Source: an uncultured Clostridia bacterium
GTDB lineage: Bacteria > Bacillota > Clostridia > Christensenellales > UBA1242
Assembly (NCBI GenBank): GCA_934793215.1
Contig: CAKVOP010000001.1
Location: 304,235 to 368,234, forward strand
Length of the DNA: 64,000 nt
Direction: 5' to 3'
Positions 36,154 through 43,850 of the stretch are shown piece by piece (position 1 is the first letter of the stretch; each line of letters opens with the position of its first letter). The notes below the pieces were generated by a model that was not told where the DNA came from, did not search any database, and was given only the letters and a program-made list of their open reading frames with translations. The translations under genes and the position numbers were made by a program.

Positions 36154-37263
36154 TTAAACTGGCATTTCAACTGGTTGGTTGAAAGTGTAGTGATTTTTTA
36201 AATAACCCTTGCAACTTGCCTTAATTCCAACGATAGCATCATAGGAATCATTGATTTCAATGCTTACAAGGTTCCAATCCTTATCTATCGTTATTGTTTG
36301 CACGATAGAGTGAAATTTTGGATATGATTGAAGTCCTCCTGTGGACTTTACTTGGTTTACATAATATAAAACGCTCTTAACCGTATCAAGTTCAATAGTG
36401 AAGGAGTAGGTGCCGTTGATATCGTCGTAAACCACATTTGATTTCTCATTGCCAGAAGTGATTGTTTTGTCTGAAATAATATATGGTTGAATGGCATTAG
36501 GAAGCAATCCCATTTCCTTTTTGAATTCATCGGTTGATTTTGTTCCGCCCGCGTTCCATGTCGCAGTTGTTGCTTGAGGATTTGAGCCGTTAAACACATT
36601 TACTGTGTTTGAATCCTTATAAAGTTCAAAACATTTTGCAACCTTAACCATACTTGAAATGCTTATGTTGACGAATGTTGACTTTTCACCGTTAAACTTC
36701 TTTTCGCTGTAAAGTGACTGTGTGATGACGGTGTTTATTTGACCTTCTCCAATAGCGGTCCAAGTGCTCGCGAGCGAAGCATGATATTCTGCAAGTGCAA
36801 AGTTCTCGGCAGGGGTAAAATCGGTTGGCTTTTTACCTTGTGATTGTGCGGTTGTTGCAAAATTAGAATATTCGTTTTCGCTTGTTATTCCAAGTGTGCT
36901 AGACATAACTTGGTCAATGTTATAAAGAAATGGTGTTGGGTCTATGCTATAATCTACATCTATTCGCAGTTCAGTATTAAAATACCAAACTCCGAGTCCG
37001 CAGCCTGTAAAAATACCTAAAAATATTAATATTCCTATCGTTCGAAGTTGACGAATAAATGTTCCTTTTTTAAAACTTGCTTTGTTATTGTGGCTAGTAT
37101 TGTCGTCATTTTTTTTGGTTTTGCGATTTTGCAAAACTACTGCTTGTCCACCTTCATCATCGTCAAGATGCGAGGTGGCAAAAAGAGCGCCATCATTTGG
37201 CGAGTTATTAAGTTCTATATCTTCGCTTTGAGAAGCGTTTAAATCATTTTTATTTTTGGTCAT
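36154..37263 (-). CDS. single-pass membrane protein in operon with the giant protein
   Basis: I do not recognise this 369-residue protein. Residues 1-70 are hydrophilic, acidic first and then Lys-rich (NRKTKK, ASFKKG), and should be cytoplasmic. A membrane helix spans about 74-95 and ends near GCGLGVWYF. The remaining ~270 residues are predicted outside and include FVNISISSMVKVAKCFELY and FHSIVQTITIDKDWNLVSIEI, a beta-rich pattern like one module of the downstream giant protein. It is the first gene of the operon, 12 nt before the giant gene, so a shared envelope function is likely. An AAAGGGA ribosome-binding site is present. Confidence 0.8.
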   Translation of the reverse strand: MTKNKNDLNASQSEDIELNNSPNDGALFATSHLDDDEGGQAVVLQNRKTKKNDDNTSHNNKASFKKGTFIRQLRTIGILIFLGIFTGCGLGVWYFNTELRIDVDYSIDPTPFLYNIDQVMSSTLGITSENEYSNFATTAQSQGKKPTDFTPAENFALAEYHASLASTWTAIGEGQINTVITQSLYSEKKFNGEKSTFVNISISSMVKVAKCFELYKDSNTVNVFNGSNPQATTATWNAGGTKSTDEFKKEMGLLPNAIQPYIISDKTITSGNEKSNVVYDDINGTYSFTIELDTVKSVLYYVNQVKSTGGLQSYPKFHSIVQTITIDKDWNLVSIEINDSYDAIVGIKASCKGYLKNHYTFNQPVEMPV

Positions 37264-37464
37264 TTTAAAATCCCTTTATTTGTGGGGGACCACTTTGACA
37301 TATTCAGTTGTTATTATGTATTCCGCAATGAGCGGTTAAAATCTATTTAAGTTAAGAAGGTGTCAAACTGACAAAATGGAAAGATCGATTTTGAATAAAT
37401 CTACGCAGGACTATGCCTTTCCCCCTTAATCGTTAGCCAAAAGCATTTAATGATGTTATTGACT
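37264..37464 (-). promoter_or_regulatory. ~200-nt 5' leader of the giant protein operon
   Basis: The predicted transcript start near 37464 leaves ~200 nt before the first start codon, the longest leader in the window. On the minus strand GGAAAG and CTTTCC can pair around an inner GATTT/AAATC stem. GGGGGA early in the leader can pair with TCCCCC just before the ribosome-binding site. The same C-run can instead form a local GTGG/CCAC hairpin. Such mutually exclusive pairings are typical of regulatory leaders, but I match it to no known riboswitch class. Confidence 0.4.
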
Positions 37465-37470
37465 ATGAGT

Positions 37471-37499
37471 ATTATATAATATATAAAAAGATAAGTCAA
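37471..37499 (-). promoter_or_regulatory. promoter of the giant protein operon
   Basis: On the minus strand TTGACT, a 17-bp spacer and a perfect TATAAT give a strong sigma-A promoter. The start site is predicted near 37464. Confidence 0.8.
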
Positions 37500-37573
37500 G
37501 GGTTTTATTAAAATTTTCTAAAAATAGTTAAATTAAAAATTCATAAAAATGTATATTTATTCATTCAATTTGC

Positions 37574-37602
37574 TTGCAATATTTTGTCGAAAGTGTTATA
37601 CT
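37574..37602 (+). promoter_or_regulatory. promoter of an unknown 224-residue protein gene
   Basis: TTGCAA, a 17-bp spacer and TATACT preceded by TGT (an extended -10) lie 23 bp before the ATG, with AAGGAG between them. It is divergent from the giant protein operon. Confidence 0.78.
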
Positions 37603-37624
37603 ACAATTAGATTAAGGAGAAAAC

Positions 37625-38299
37625 ATGCAAAGCGAGAAAGTACTTGGAAAGGTATTAGTTAAGGAGTTATGTGATAAGTCAGTAGGTGACACGTTTACCA
37701 GAGAGGATTTTTGGGCGTGCCACTATGCCATTGTAAAAAAATACTGTGATCTTAAAAAGAAAGCTCTTTTAAGGGAGGGGAAAACTATTTCTGCTGTTGA
37801 AGCACACCAACAAGAGCTTGAATATAACATTCTAAATATCATTACAAGCCTTCCAAAGTATAAAAATGTTTTTGGAAATGATAAGGCCGAAGAGGCGAAA
37901 CTGCAATACAAAAAACTCTTGCCAAAAGCCCTTCCATGCCCTGAAAATGAAGGGGAAGAGGAACTTGTATCTCTTGCTGGAAAAGTGATTGGATACGCTA
38001 TTAGAGAGAGGTTAACAAGCAAGGATAGCGGGATAAATATTAACTCTAACAAATGTAAAGAACTTATGGGCGACTTTGAGCGTGATAGTGCGGTTATTTC
38101 ACCAGAGTTTTTATCGGCTATTGAAGAAAGATTTGGCAGCGAAGGCAAAGAAAATGCTTTATCACACATTCGTGAAGAAGGCATGAAAGCAGTTGATGCC
38201 CTTATAGAATACTATGGCGAAGAAGCAAGTTATTGGTGTGATTTCTTGTCTAATATTGAAATTGCAAGAGAGGAAGAAGAGGATAGAGAGTGGGCTTAA
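37625..38299 (+). CDS. hypothetical soluble helical protein
   Basis: I do not recognise this 224-residue protein. It is soluble, strongly charged and predicted mostly helical, with no signal peptide or membrane segment. It has several Cys residues, near residues 16, 31, 41 and 109 and later, but no metal-binding pattern. The C-terminus is acidic (EEEEDREW). It has its own extended -10 promoter and a good AAGGAG site, so it is certainly expressed as a protein. It lies between the giant envelope operon and the rplM operon, with no link to either. Confidence 0.75.
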   Translation: MQSEKVLGKVLVKELCDKSVGDTFTREDFWACHYAIVKKYCDLKKKALLREGKTISAVEAHQQELEYNILNIITSLPKYKNVFGNDKAEEAKLQYKKLLPKALPCPENEGEEELVSLAGKVIGYAIRERLTSKDSGININSNKCKELMGDFERDSAVISPEFLSAIEERFGSEGKENALSHIREEGMKAVDALIEYYGEEASYWCDFLSNIEIAREEEEDREWA

Positions 38300-38350
38300 T
38301 ATGAATTTGTCCCAAATGTAAAGATTTTTGTTAAAATATCGCAAAAATGC

Positions 38351-38379
38351 TTGACAATCTTCTTTTATTAGTTTAATAT
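38351..38379 (+). promoter_or_regulatory. rplM-rpsI promoter
   Basis: A consensus TTGACA, a 17-bp spacer and TAATAT predict a start near 38386, about 87 nt before rplM. The predicted start falls inside the 5' arm of the adjoining terminator-like hairpin. Confidence 0.8.
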
Positions 38380-38381
38380 AT

Positions 38382-38408
38382 AAGCGTCTTAATTTTGAGG
38401 CGTTTTTT
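38382..38408 (+). terminator. terminator overlapping the rplM transcription start
   Basis: AAGCGTCTT and GAGGCGTTT form a 9-bp stem (three G-U pairs) around a 6-nt loop, followed by a T-run. Reading from the upstream hypothetical gene, this is a normal terminator. Transcripts from the rplM promoter should begin within the 5' arm and so lack half the stem. The remaining ~65 nt of leader, rich in C and G compared with its surroundings, may hold an L13 autoregulatory structure; I cannot confirm one. Confidence 0.6.
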
Positions 38409-38472
38409 GTTTGCACTAGCCCCGCGAATGAGAAAAGCCAGCAAGGGACATTATTTTAAGGAGAAAATTTAA

Positions 38473-38916
38473 ATGAAAACATATATGGCAAAACCAGCGG
38501 ACATCGAAAGAAAATGGTTCGTTGTTGATGCAGCAAATGTTCCACTTGGAAGAGTGGCTTCACAAGTTGCTGACATCTTAACAGGTAAAAAGAAAACTTT
38601 ATATACTCCTCATGTAGATTGCGGTGACTTCGTAGTTGTTATCAATGCTGACAAAATCGTTCTTACAGGAAACAAGCTTGTTGACAAAAAACACAGATGG
38701 CACACTGGATACATCGGCGGACTTAAAGAAGTGCAATATGGCACTCTTATGGAAACAAACTCACCAAAAGCACTTGAACTTGCAGTAAAAGGAATGCTTC
38801 CAAAAACAACTCTTGGAAGAAAGCAAATCACAAGACTTCACATCTATAAAGATGCAGAGCATAAACATGAAGCACAAAAACCAGAAAAAGTTGAAATTAA
38901 AGGAGTTAGAAACTAA
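38473..38916 (+). CDS. rplM: 50S ribosomal protein L13
   Basis: This 147-residue protein of the large subunit binds 23S rRNA early in assembly. [35 protein letters not shown] and [17 protein letters not shown] are the standard blocks. AAGGAG precedes the ATG. Its stop overlaps the rpsI start by one base, the universal L13-S9 pair. Confidence 0.98.
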   Translation: MKTYMAKPADIERKWFVVDAANVPLGRVASQVADILTGKKKTLYTPHVDCGDFVVVINADKIVLTGNKLVDKKHRWHTGYIGGLKEVQYGTLMETNSPKALELAVKGMLPKTTLGRKQITRLHIYKDAEHKHEAQKPEKVEIKGVRN

Positions 38917-39326
38917 TGGCAGAAAAGAAAACAAAGTCAGTTAACCAAATTATTTCAACTGGCAGAAGAAAAAAATCAATCGCAAGAGTTAGACTTTTCC
39001 CAGGAACTGGCAAATGTACAGTTAACGGAAAAGAAATGGGCGAGTACCTTCAAAGAGATACTCTTCTCCTTGTTGCTCGTCAACCATTTGCAGTAACAGG
39101 AACTGCTGACAAATACGATGTTATCGTACGCGTTGTAGGTGGTGGAATTGCTGGACAAGCAGGTGCTATTTGTCATGGAATTGCAAGAGCACTTGTTAGA
39201 GCAGACGAGATGTATAAGAAAGATCTCAAAGCAGCTGGACTTCTCACTCGTGACCCAAGAATGAAGGAAAGAAAGAAGTACGGTCTCAAAAAGGCAAGAA
39301 AAGCTTCTCAATTCAGCAAGAGATAA
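38916..39326 (+). CDS. rpsI: 30S ribosomal protein S9
   Basis: This 136-residue protein of the small subunit reaches the P-site tRNA with its basic C-terminal tail, which ends ASQFSKR as expected. [33 protein letters not shown] and [12 protein letters not shown] are family blocks. AAAGGAG inside the end of rplM serves as ribosome-binding site. Confidence 0.98.
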   Translation: MAEKKTKSVNQIISTGRRKKSIARVRLFPGTGKCTVNGKEMGEYLQRDTLLLVARQPFAVTGTADKYDVIVRVVGGGIAGQAGAICHGIARALVRADEMYKKDLKAAGLLTRDPRMKERKKYGLKKARKASQFSKR

Positions 39327-39329
39327 TTA

Positions 39330-39375
39330 TTTATGCAAAAGAAAGGTTTTTACGCCTTTCTTTTTTTGTGCATAA
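39330..39375. terminator. rplM-rpsI terminator
   Basis: AAAAGAAAGG pairs with CCTTTCTTTT over 10 bp around an 8-nt loop. An outer TTTATGCA/TGCATAAA stem extends it. A T-run lies within the 3' arm. Confidence 0.85.
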
Positions 39376-39469
39376 AGTAAGATTGATAATGCTTTTTGAA
39401 TATACAAATATTAAAAGAGATTAATAAAATCAAATCTTTTAATCATGACGGCAAAATTGTATATTTTAA

Positions 39470-39499
39470 TTGCATTATGCGTCGATTTTGGTGTAAAAT
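39470..39499 (+). promoter_or_regulatory. trxB promoter
   Basis: TTGCAT and TAAAAT are 18 bp apart. The predicted start is about 10 nt before the ATG, so the leader is short but includes part of the TAGGAG site. Confidence 0.6.
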
Positions 39500-39515
39500 A
39501 ATTATAGGAGAATAT

Positions 39516-40430
39516 ATGTACGATATTTTAATTGTTGGTGGAGGACCCGCTGGACTTATGGCAGGCATTTATGCTAAAAGAGCGGGGCGAAACGTCGCTA
39601 TTATAGAAAAATTTGTAACTGGTGGACAACTTAATCTTATCGGCGAAGTGGAAAATTATTTGGGGTTTTCAAAAATTGAAGGCCCGATGCTTGCCGAGAA
39701 GTTTTCAAACCATGCAAAAAGTTTAAATGTGCCTTTTATCTATGATGAAATTATAGATTATAAACTTGATAGTGACCACAAGACTTTGATTGGCAAAAAG
39801 GCATCTTACGAAGCAAAAGCCATTATTCTTGCCCAAGGTTGCCACTCAAAAGAACTTAATATTGAAGGTGAAACCAAGTTTAAAGGAAAGGGCGTGAGCT
39901 ACTGTGCGGTTTGCGACGGAAACTTTTTTAAGGGGAAAAATGTAGCCGTTGTTGGTTCAGGTGACTCTGCTTTTTCTGACGCACTTTACCTTTCAGCGAT
40001 TTGTAAGCATGTTTTTGTGCTGGCAAAGTCAAATCTCAAATTGCATAATTATGCAGAAAACGAGTTTGATGGGAAGGATAACATAACACTTAAAAAAGGT
40101 GCTCTATCCCAAAAAATAACGGGAGATGAGAAATTGACTGGGATTATCTTTGATGAAAACGGAAAAGAAAATTCACTTGCTGTTGATGGAGTGTTTGTAG
40201 CTATTGGCAGGACTCCCGACACGGTGGCTTTGAAAGGGAAACTTCAAATGAATGAGAGAGGATATATTGAAGCAGATGAAAAAATGGAAACCTCAATTTC
40301 TGGGGTTTTCGTTTGCGGAGATGTGAGACAAGGTTCTATTGCGCAAATTTCAACCGCAGTTGGTGACGGGGCAATCGCGGGCACAGAGGCATCTAAATAT
40401 GTTCTTGTTCGTGACGCTAAAACAAAATAA
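39516..40430 (+). CDS. trxB: thioredoxin reductase (thioredoxin-disulfide reductase)
   Basis: This 304-residue flavoenzyme passes electrons from NADPH to thioredoxin. The FAD-binding GGGPAG starts at residue 8, the redox-active CAVC is at residues 130-133, the NADPH-binding GSGDSA follows, and GVFVCGDV lies in the C-terminal FAD region. The start MYDILIV has TAGGAG 5 nt upstream; a longer in-frame reading to 39396 lies within and before the promoter and is rejected. The HRRAS-type motif for NADPH phosphate is replaced by LAKSNLKL, so cofactor preference may be altered. It is monocistronic. Confidence 0.93.
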   Translation: MYDILIVGGGPAGLMAGIYAKRAGRNVAIIEKFVTGGQLNLIGEVENYLGFSKIEGPMLAEKFSNHAKSLNVPFIYDEIIDYKLDSDHKTLIGKKASYEAKAIILAQGCHSKELNIEGETKFKGKGVSYCAVCDGNFFKGKNVAVVGSGDSAFSDALYLSAICKHVFVLAKSNLKLHNYAENEFDGKDNITLKKGALSQKITGDEKLTGIIFDENGKENSLAVDGVFVAIGRTPDTVALKGKLQMNERGYIEADEKMETSISGVFVCGDVRQGSIAQISTAVGDGAIAGTEASKYVLVRDAKTK

Positions 40431-40527
40431 ATACAATTTGAAATTTACAGGTTTTTATATGGGCTGAAAGCTGATTATTGACGATAATATTTGAAGAGCG
40501 TCAAAAATTAAAAAATATTGTGTTTTA

Positions 40528-40570
40528 TGCAAAAAGCATCTGCTATATAAGGGAGCAGATGCTTTTTGCA
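40528..40570. terminator. bidirectional terminator between trxB and degV
   Basis: A perfect 17-bp stem (TGCAAAAAGCATCTGCT and its complement) encloses a 9-nt loop. The A- and T-runs lie inside the stem on both sides. It serves the convergent trxB and degV genes. Confidence 0.9.
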
Positions 40571-40648
40571 TTTTCAAATTAAAAAATTATATGTAAGTTG
40601 TATATTGTTTGATGAATTCTTATAGGAAGCCTACAAAAACAAAAAACT

Positions 40649-41476
40649 TTATCCACAAACGATAATTCCTTTTTCGAGGGCATAATAAGAGCATAGTCCG
40701 CCCATTGGTTGTACGCGAACCTCTTTGAAACTGTATTTTTTTTCAATTTCTTCTTTAAGTTTAACGGCTTCATTTTCAGCTTTGCAATGCGTGATTATAA
40801 GCACTTTTTCAGCCATATTTTTTATCTTTTCGCCAATCATTTGTATCATTTTTGTGAATGCATTTTTTGTGCCGATAACCTTTTTGGCAATTTTAATTTG
40901 TCCTTGGTCGGCGACGCATATTGGACGCAAAACAAGTGCACTTGCTATAAGACCTGCGATTTTGCTCATGCGTCCATTTGCGACAAGGTTGTCGAAGCGT
41001 TGCAAAATAAAGAATAATTCTTTTTCATCGCGAAATGTACAGATTTCTTTGCAAATGTTCTCAAATAATAATCCTTGATTTATAAGTTCAACAAGTTTTT
41101 CTACTATCAATATTTCAACACCGCTTGTTGCTTTTGAGTCAATCACAAAAACATTTTCTGGTTTTTCATAAGAGTCTCGTGCAACACAAGCGGCATTATA
41201 TGAACCAGAAAGTTTTGAAGTTATTGTGACGATAAAAGTATACTCTGCGTTTGAAAGTTCATCAAGAAACGCCTGCGGAGCAGGGCATGCCGTGGTTGTT
41301 TTTTTGCAAGCATGCATGCAAGAAAGCATCTCATCAATATTGAGATTTTCATTGTCTACGAATTCTTTTTCGCCAGCCAAAATTGTGAGAGGTACAACTT
41401 TAAAGCCGATTTCTTGGTCATTAATATATTTATCTTTAAGGTCGCTTGCACTGTCGACCAATATTTGAAATTTCAT
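40649..41476 (-). CDS. DegV family fatty acid-binding protein
   Basis: This 275-residue protein matches the DegV/FakB fold: ILVDSASDL at the N-terminus, VVPLTILAGEKEFVDN, TACPAPQAFLDEL, TITSKLSGSYNAA and VIDSKATSG. DegV/FakB proteins bind one fatty acid and present it to the kinase FakA, so exogenous fatty acid can enter phospholipid synthesis. The fakA partner is not in the window. AGGAG precedes the ATG. The predicted leader has two small hairpins, TGCC/GGCA and ATGC/GCAT. Confidence 0.93.
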   Translation of the reverse strand: MKFQILVDSASDLKDKYINDQEIGFKVVPLTILAGEKEFVDNENLNIDEMLSCMHACKKTTTACPAPQAFLDELSNAEYTFIVTITSKLSGSYNAACVARDSYEKPENVFVIDSKATSGVEILIVEKLVELINQGLLFENICKEICTFRDEKELFFILQRFDNLVANGRMSKIAGLIASALVLRPICVADQGQIKIAKKVIGTKNAFTKMIQMIGEKIKNMAEKVLIITHCKAENEAVKLKEEIEKKYSFKEVRVQPMGGLCSYYALEKGIIVCG

Positions 41477-41534
41477 TTTTTGCTCCTAATGCGAAAGCAT
41501 AGTTGCCACATGGGCAAAGGGTAATGCTAGATAT

Positions 41535-41562
41535 ATTATACATTATTTTGCCGTTTAATCAA
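41535..41562 (-). promoter_or_regulatory. degV promoter
   Basis: On the minus strand TTGATT and a perfect TATAAT are 16 bp apart. The predicted leader is about 50 nt. Confidence 0.65.
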
Positions 41563-41673
41563 AGCGTTTTGTTTGACTTTCGGCTTTTCATGGTGAAATA
41601 TTGTTGAAATATAGCGAATTTTTTATTACACCTTCTCTTGTTAAGATATTTTATGTTGTAAAATCGTCTTTTA

Positions 41674-42882
41674 TCACTCTTGAGGGTGTGACTTGGTGTT
41701 GATGTAAGGTTTTAAATCGCTCGCGAGATAAATTTTGCCATATTTTTGATTTATTTCATCTATTGTTTTGGAGTAATCGTTTTTTTGACGCTCAAACATG
41801 CTTATCTGGTGAAAATTTGATGATGAAAGTGCAAATGTTTTAAGCCTAACCGCTCGAATAGGTCGAGAAAATGAATATATTTCTTTAGCGATTTTTGTCC
41901 CATGCTCGGCAAGAGTTTTTACTGAATTTGTGGAGTCTATTTTCATGCTTTTGTGCGTTCTTTTTAAATTATTGTCTTTGATAGTTAAACTGATTCCGCT
42001 GGCTACAAGATTATGCCTTATAAGCCGTGAAGAAACCTTTTGTGCGAGAAAATATATCACATTTTGAAGATCCTTTTCTTTGGTTATGTCGGTGATTGTT
42101 GTAGTGCCATTTCCAATGCTTTTAGGTGGTGGTAAAGAATAATAATCTTGCACAGGAACATCTCTTTGTCCCAGCAAATCTGCTTTAAGATTAAGTCCGT
42201 TTATACCCATAAGATGGCTTAAAAACTTGTCTTCAAGTTCGACAAAATCGCCTATGGTTTTTACGCCTATACTTGTGAACTTTTTTTCAAGGCGTCGGCC
42301 TATGCCAACCACAGAATTTAGAGGTAAATTATAAGTTATAGTTTTATAATTATTGTAACTTATTTCTGTGGTAAAATCAGGCTTGCGTAAATCACTTCCA
42401 AGTTTAGCAAAAAGTTTAGAAAAACTGACTCCAACGCTTACAGTAAAGCCAAAGTTTTTTTTAACCAAAGACCTTATTTCGTCGGCCACCATAGTTGGAG
42501 ATTTATGAAGATAGTTTTCGCACCCCGTGATGTCAAGCCAGCACTCGTCGAGGCCAAGGGGTTCAACAAAATTGGTATAAGAAAGATATAATTCTTGTAA
42601 AGCCAAACTTATTTCTTCATAAAGGTCATAGTGGGGTGGTAAACAGACCAAATCTGGACATAGTGCTTTTGCTTCAATAATCACTTGTCCTGTTTTGACC
42701 CCTTGCTTTTTTGCTATTTCATTTTTAGCCAGAATTATGCCATTTCGCTTTTTGGGATTGCCAGTTACTGCAACAGGTTTATTTAACAGATCTGGACGAG
42801 TGGCACATTCAACTGATGCAAAAAAATTATTCACATCACTATGTAAAATAACCCGCTCTTTTATTTGCGTTAAAGGTTCCAT
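41674..42882 (-). CDS. dinB: Y-family DNA polymerase IV (DinB-like)
   Basis: This 402-residue translesion polymerase copies past damaged template bases. The first catalytic Asp is in HSDVNNFFASVE with the steric-gate Phe; the second acidic pair is in GLDECWLDIT. SVGVSFSKLFAKLGSDLRKP and the GIGRRLEKKFTSIGVKTIGD helix-hairpin-helix are typical. The C-terminal little-finger domain follows. There is no beta-clamp motif that I can name with certainty. No Shine-Dalgarno sequence precedes the ATG, and a TATACA hexamer lies 4 nt upstream on the minus strand. It is divergent from the amidohydrolase-like gene over 32 bp. I see no LexA box. Confidence 0.93.
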   Translation of the reverse strand: MEPLTQIKERVILHSDVNNFFASVECATRPDLLNKPVAVTGNPKKRNGIILAKNEIAKKQGVKTGQVIIEAKALCPDLVCLPPHYDLYEEISLALQELYLSYTNFVEPLGLDECWLDITGCENYLHKSPTMVADEIRSLVKKNFGFTVSVGVSFSKLFAKLGSDLRKPDFTTEISYNNYKTITYNLPLNSVVGIGRRLEKKFTSIGVKTIGDFVELEDKFLSHLMGINGLNLKADLLGQRDVPVQDYYSLPPPKSIGNGTTTITDITKEKDLQNVIYFLAQKVSSRLIRHNLVASGISLTIKDNNLKRTHKSMKIDSTNSVKTLAEHGTKIAKEIYSFSRPIRAVRLKTFALSSSNFHQISMFERQKNDYSKTIDEINQKYGKIYLASDLKPYINTKSHPQE

Positions 42883-42894
42883 TTATTGTATAAT
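42865..42894 (+). promoter_or_regulatory. promoter of the amidohydrolase-like gene
   Basis: TTGCGT and TATAAT are 18 bp apart, and the -35 box overlaps the start of the divergent dinB coding sequence. Confidence 0.6.
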
Positions 42895-42914
42895 TAACTT
42901 ATCAAAGGAGAAAT

Positions 42915-43850
42915 ATGCAACAAAGATACTTCGTGACGCTGACACCTTTTAAAAACTACTATTGTGAAGCGTTGCCTTGCGCACTTGGGAAATACTATGA
43001 GTTGTCCCCAGATGACGAAAAAATGCTCAATGAAACTGAAATAAAAACGCTTTGTGAATATGCCATTATGAAAAATGTCATTGCAGGTGTGAAAGAGGTA
43101 TATTTAAAGCTTCCTCATTATGTTGAAATAGACGATTTGTTTGATAAACACAAGGTGAAAGGAAAAATCATTTTGCCAGCACTAGAAATTTGTCTTCTTC
43201 CAATGAAAGCACTTGTTGGAGATAAATTGATTTTTGAAATTGAAAGTTTTTCCGACCTTACAGATGCATTTTTAGGCGACTTTGCTGATTTTGTGGGAGA
43301 TAAAGATTTGCCTGTTATGCTCAACCTAGGAGACAATCTTGCCGAGGTTGGGAAAGTTGTAAATCGCTTTAAGAAATCTCCAACAGAACTAGCCGAAGAA
43401 TACGGTTTATTAGATAGAAAATGTTTTGTTAGAGGGCTCAATCATGTGGATAAAGACGATCTAGCATTACTTAAAAATTATGAAGTTATTGGCATTCTTA
43501 CTCCGCGTGATGATGCTAACGAGGGTAAGGGATTTATCAATAATTACAACCTTGTTTATAATGATTTTCCGTTTGGATTTGGAAGCGGAAAATGCTACAA
43601 TATAGATATGCTTGGCGAAGGGAGGCTTTCTTGTCAAAACACAGCCAACCTTTTAAGCGAAAGAGGAACTATTTCTTTATACAATATCTTAAAGGCACTT
43701 GCTTGCGAAGATGGGCAAATTCAATTTGATTTTGACCCAGATGCAAGACAAGAAACGCTCCTTGAAGAGAGGATATGCCTTGGAAGTCTTGATGAGGACA
43801 TAGAACACAAAGTAAAACAAATTGCAAAAAGATTAAAGGAGAAAAAATAA
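42915..43850 (+). CDS. divergent amidohydrolase-like protein, probably lacking metal ligands
   Basis: I place this 311-residue protein only tentatively. Its C-terminal third (SPTELAEEYGLLDRK, VRGLNHVDKDDLALLKNYEV, ILTPRDD, FGFGSGKCYNIDML) follows the order of the guanine/cytosine deaminase branch of amidohydrolases, where an H-x-H barrel motif and a GTD metal ligand are expected. Neither the N-terminal HxH nor the Asp is visible: GSGK stands where GTD would be. It may be a non-catalytic relative or another alpha/beta barrel. AAGGAG precedes the ATG, and tex follows directly after its stop, so they are likely cotranscribed. Confidence 0.55.
   Translation: MQQRYFVTLTPFKNYYCEALPCALGKYYELSPDDEKMLNETEIKTLCEYAIMKNVIAGVKEVYLKLPHYVEIDDLFDKHKVKGKIILPALEICLLPMKALVGDKLIFEIESFSDLTDAFLGDFADFVGDKDLPVMLNLGDNLAEVGKVVNRFKKSPTELAEEYGLLDRKCFVRGLNHVDKDDLALLKNYEVIGILTPRDDANEGKGFINNYNLVYNDFPFGFGSGKCYNIDMLGEGRLSCQNTANLLSERGTISLYNILKALACEDGQIQFDFDPDARQETLLEERICLGSLDEDIEHKVKQIAKRLKEKK

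Noticed and set aside
37264..37464. Cyclic-di-GMP (GEMM) riboswitch in the giant operon leader
   Set aside because: The conserved GEMM core (GGGCAAACC and GGGACGCAAAGC blocks) is absent.
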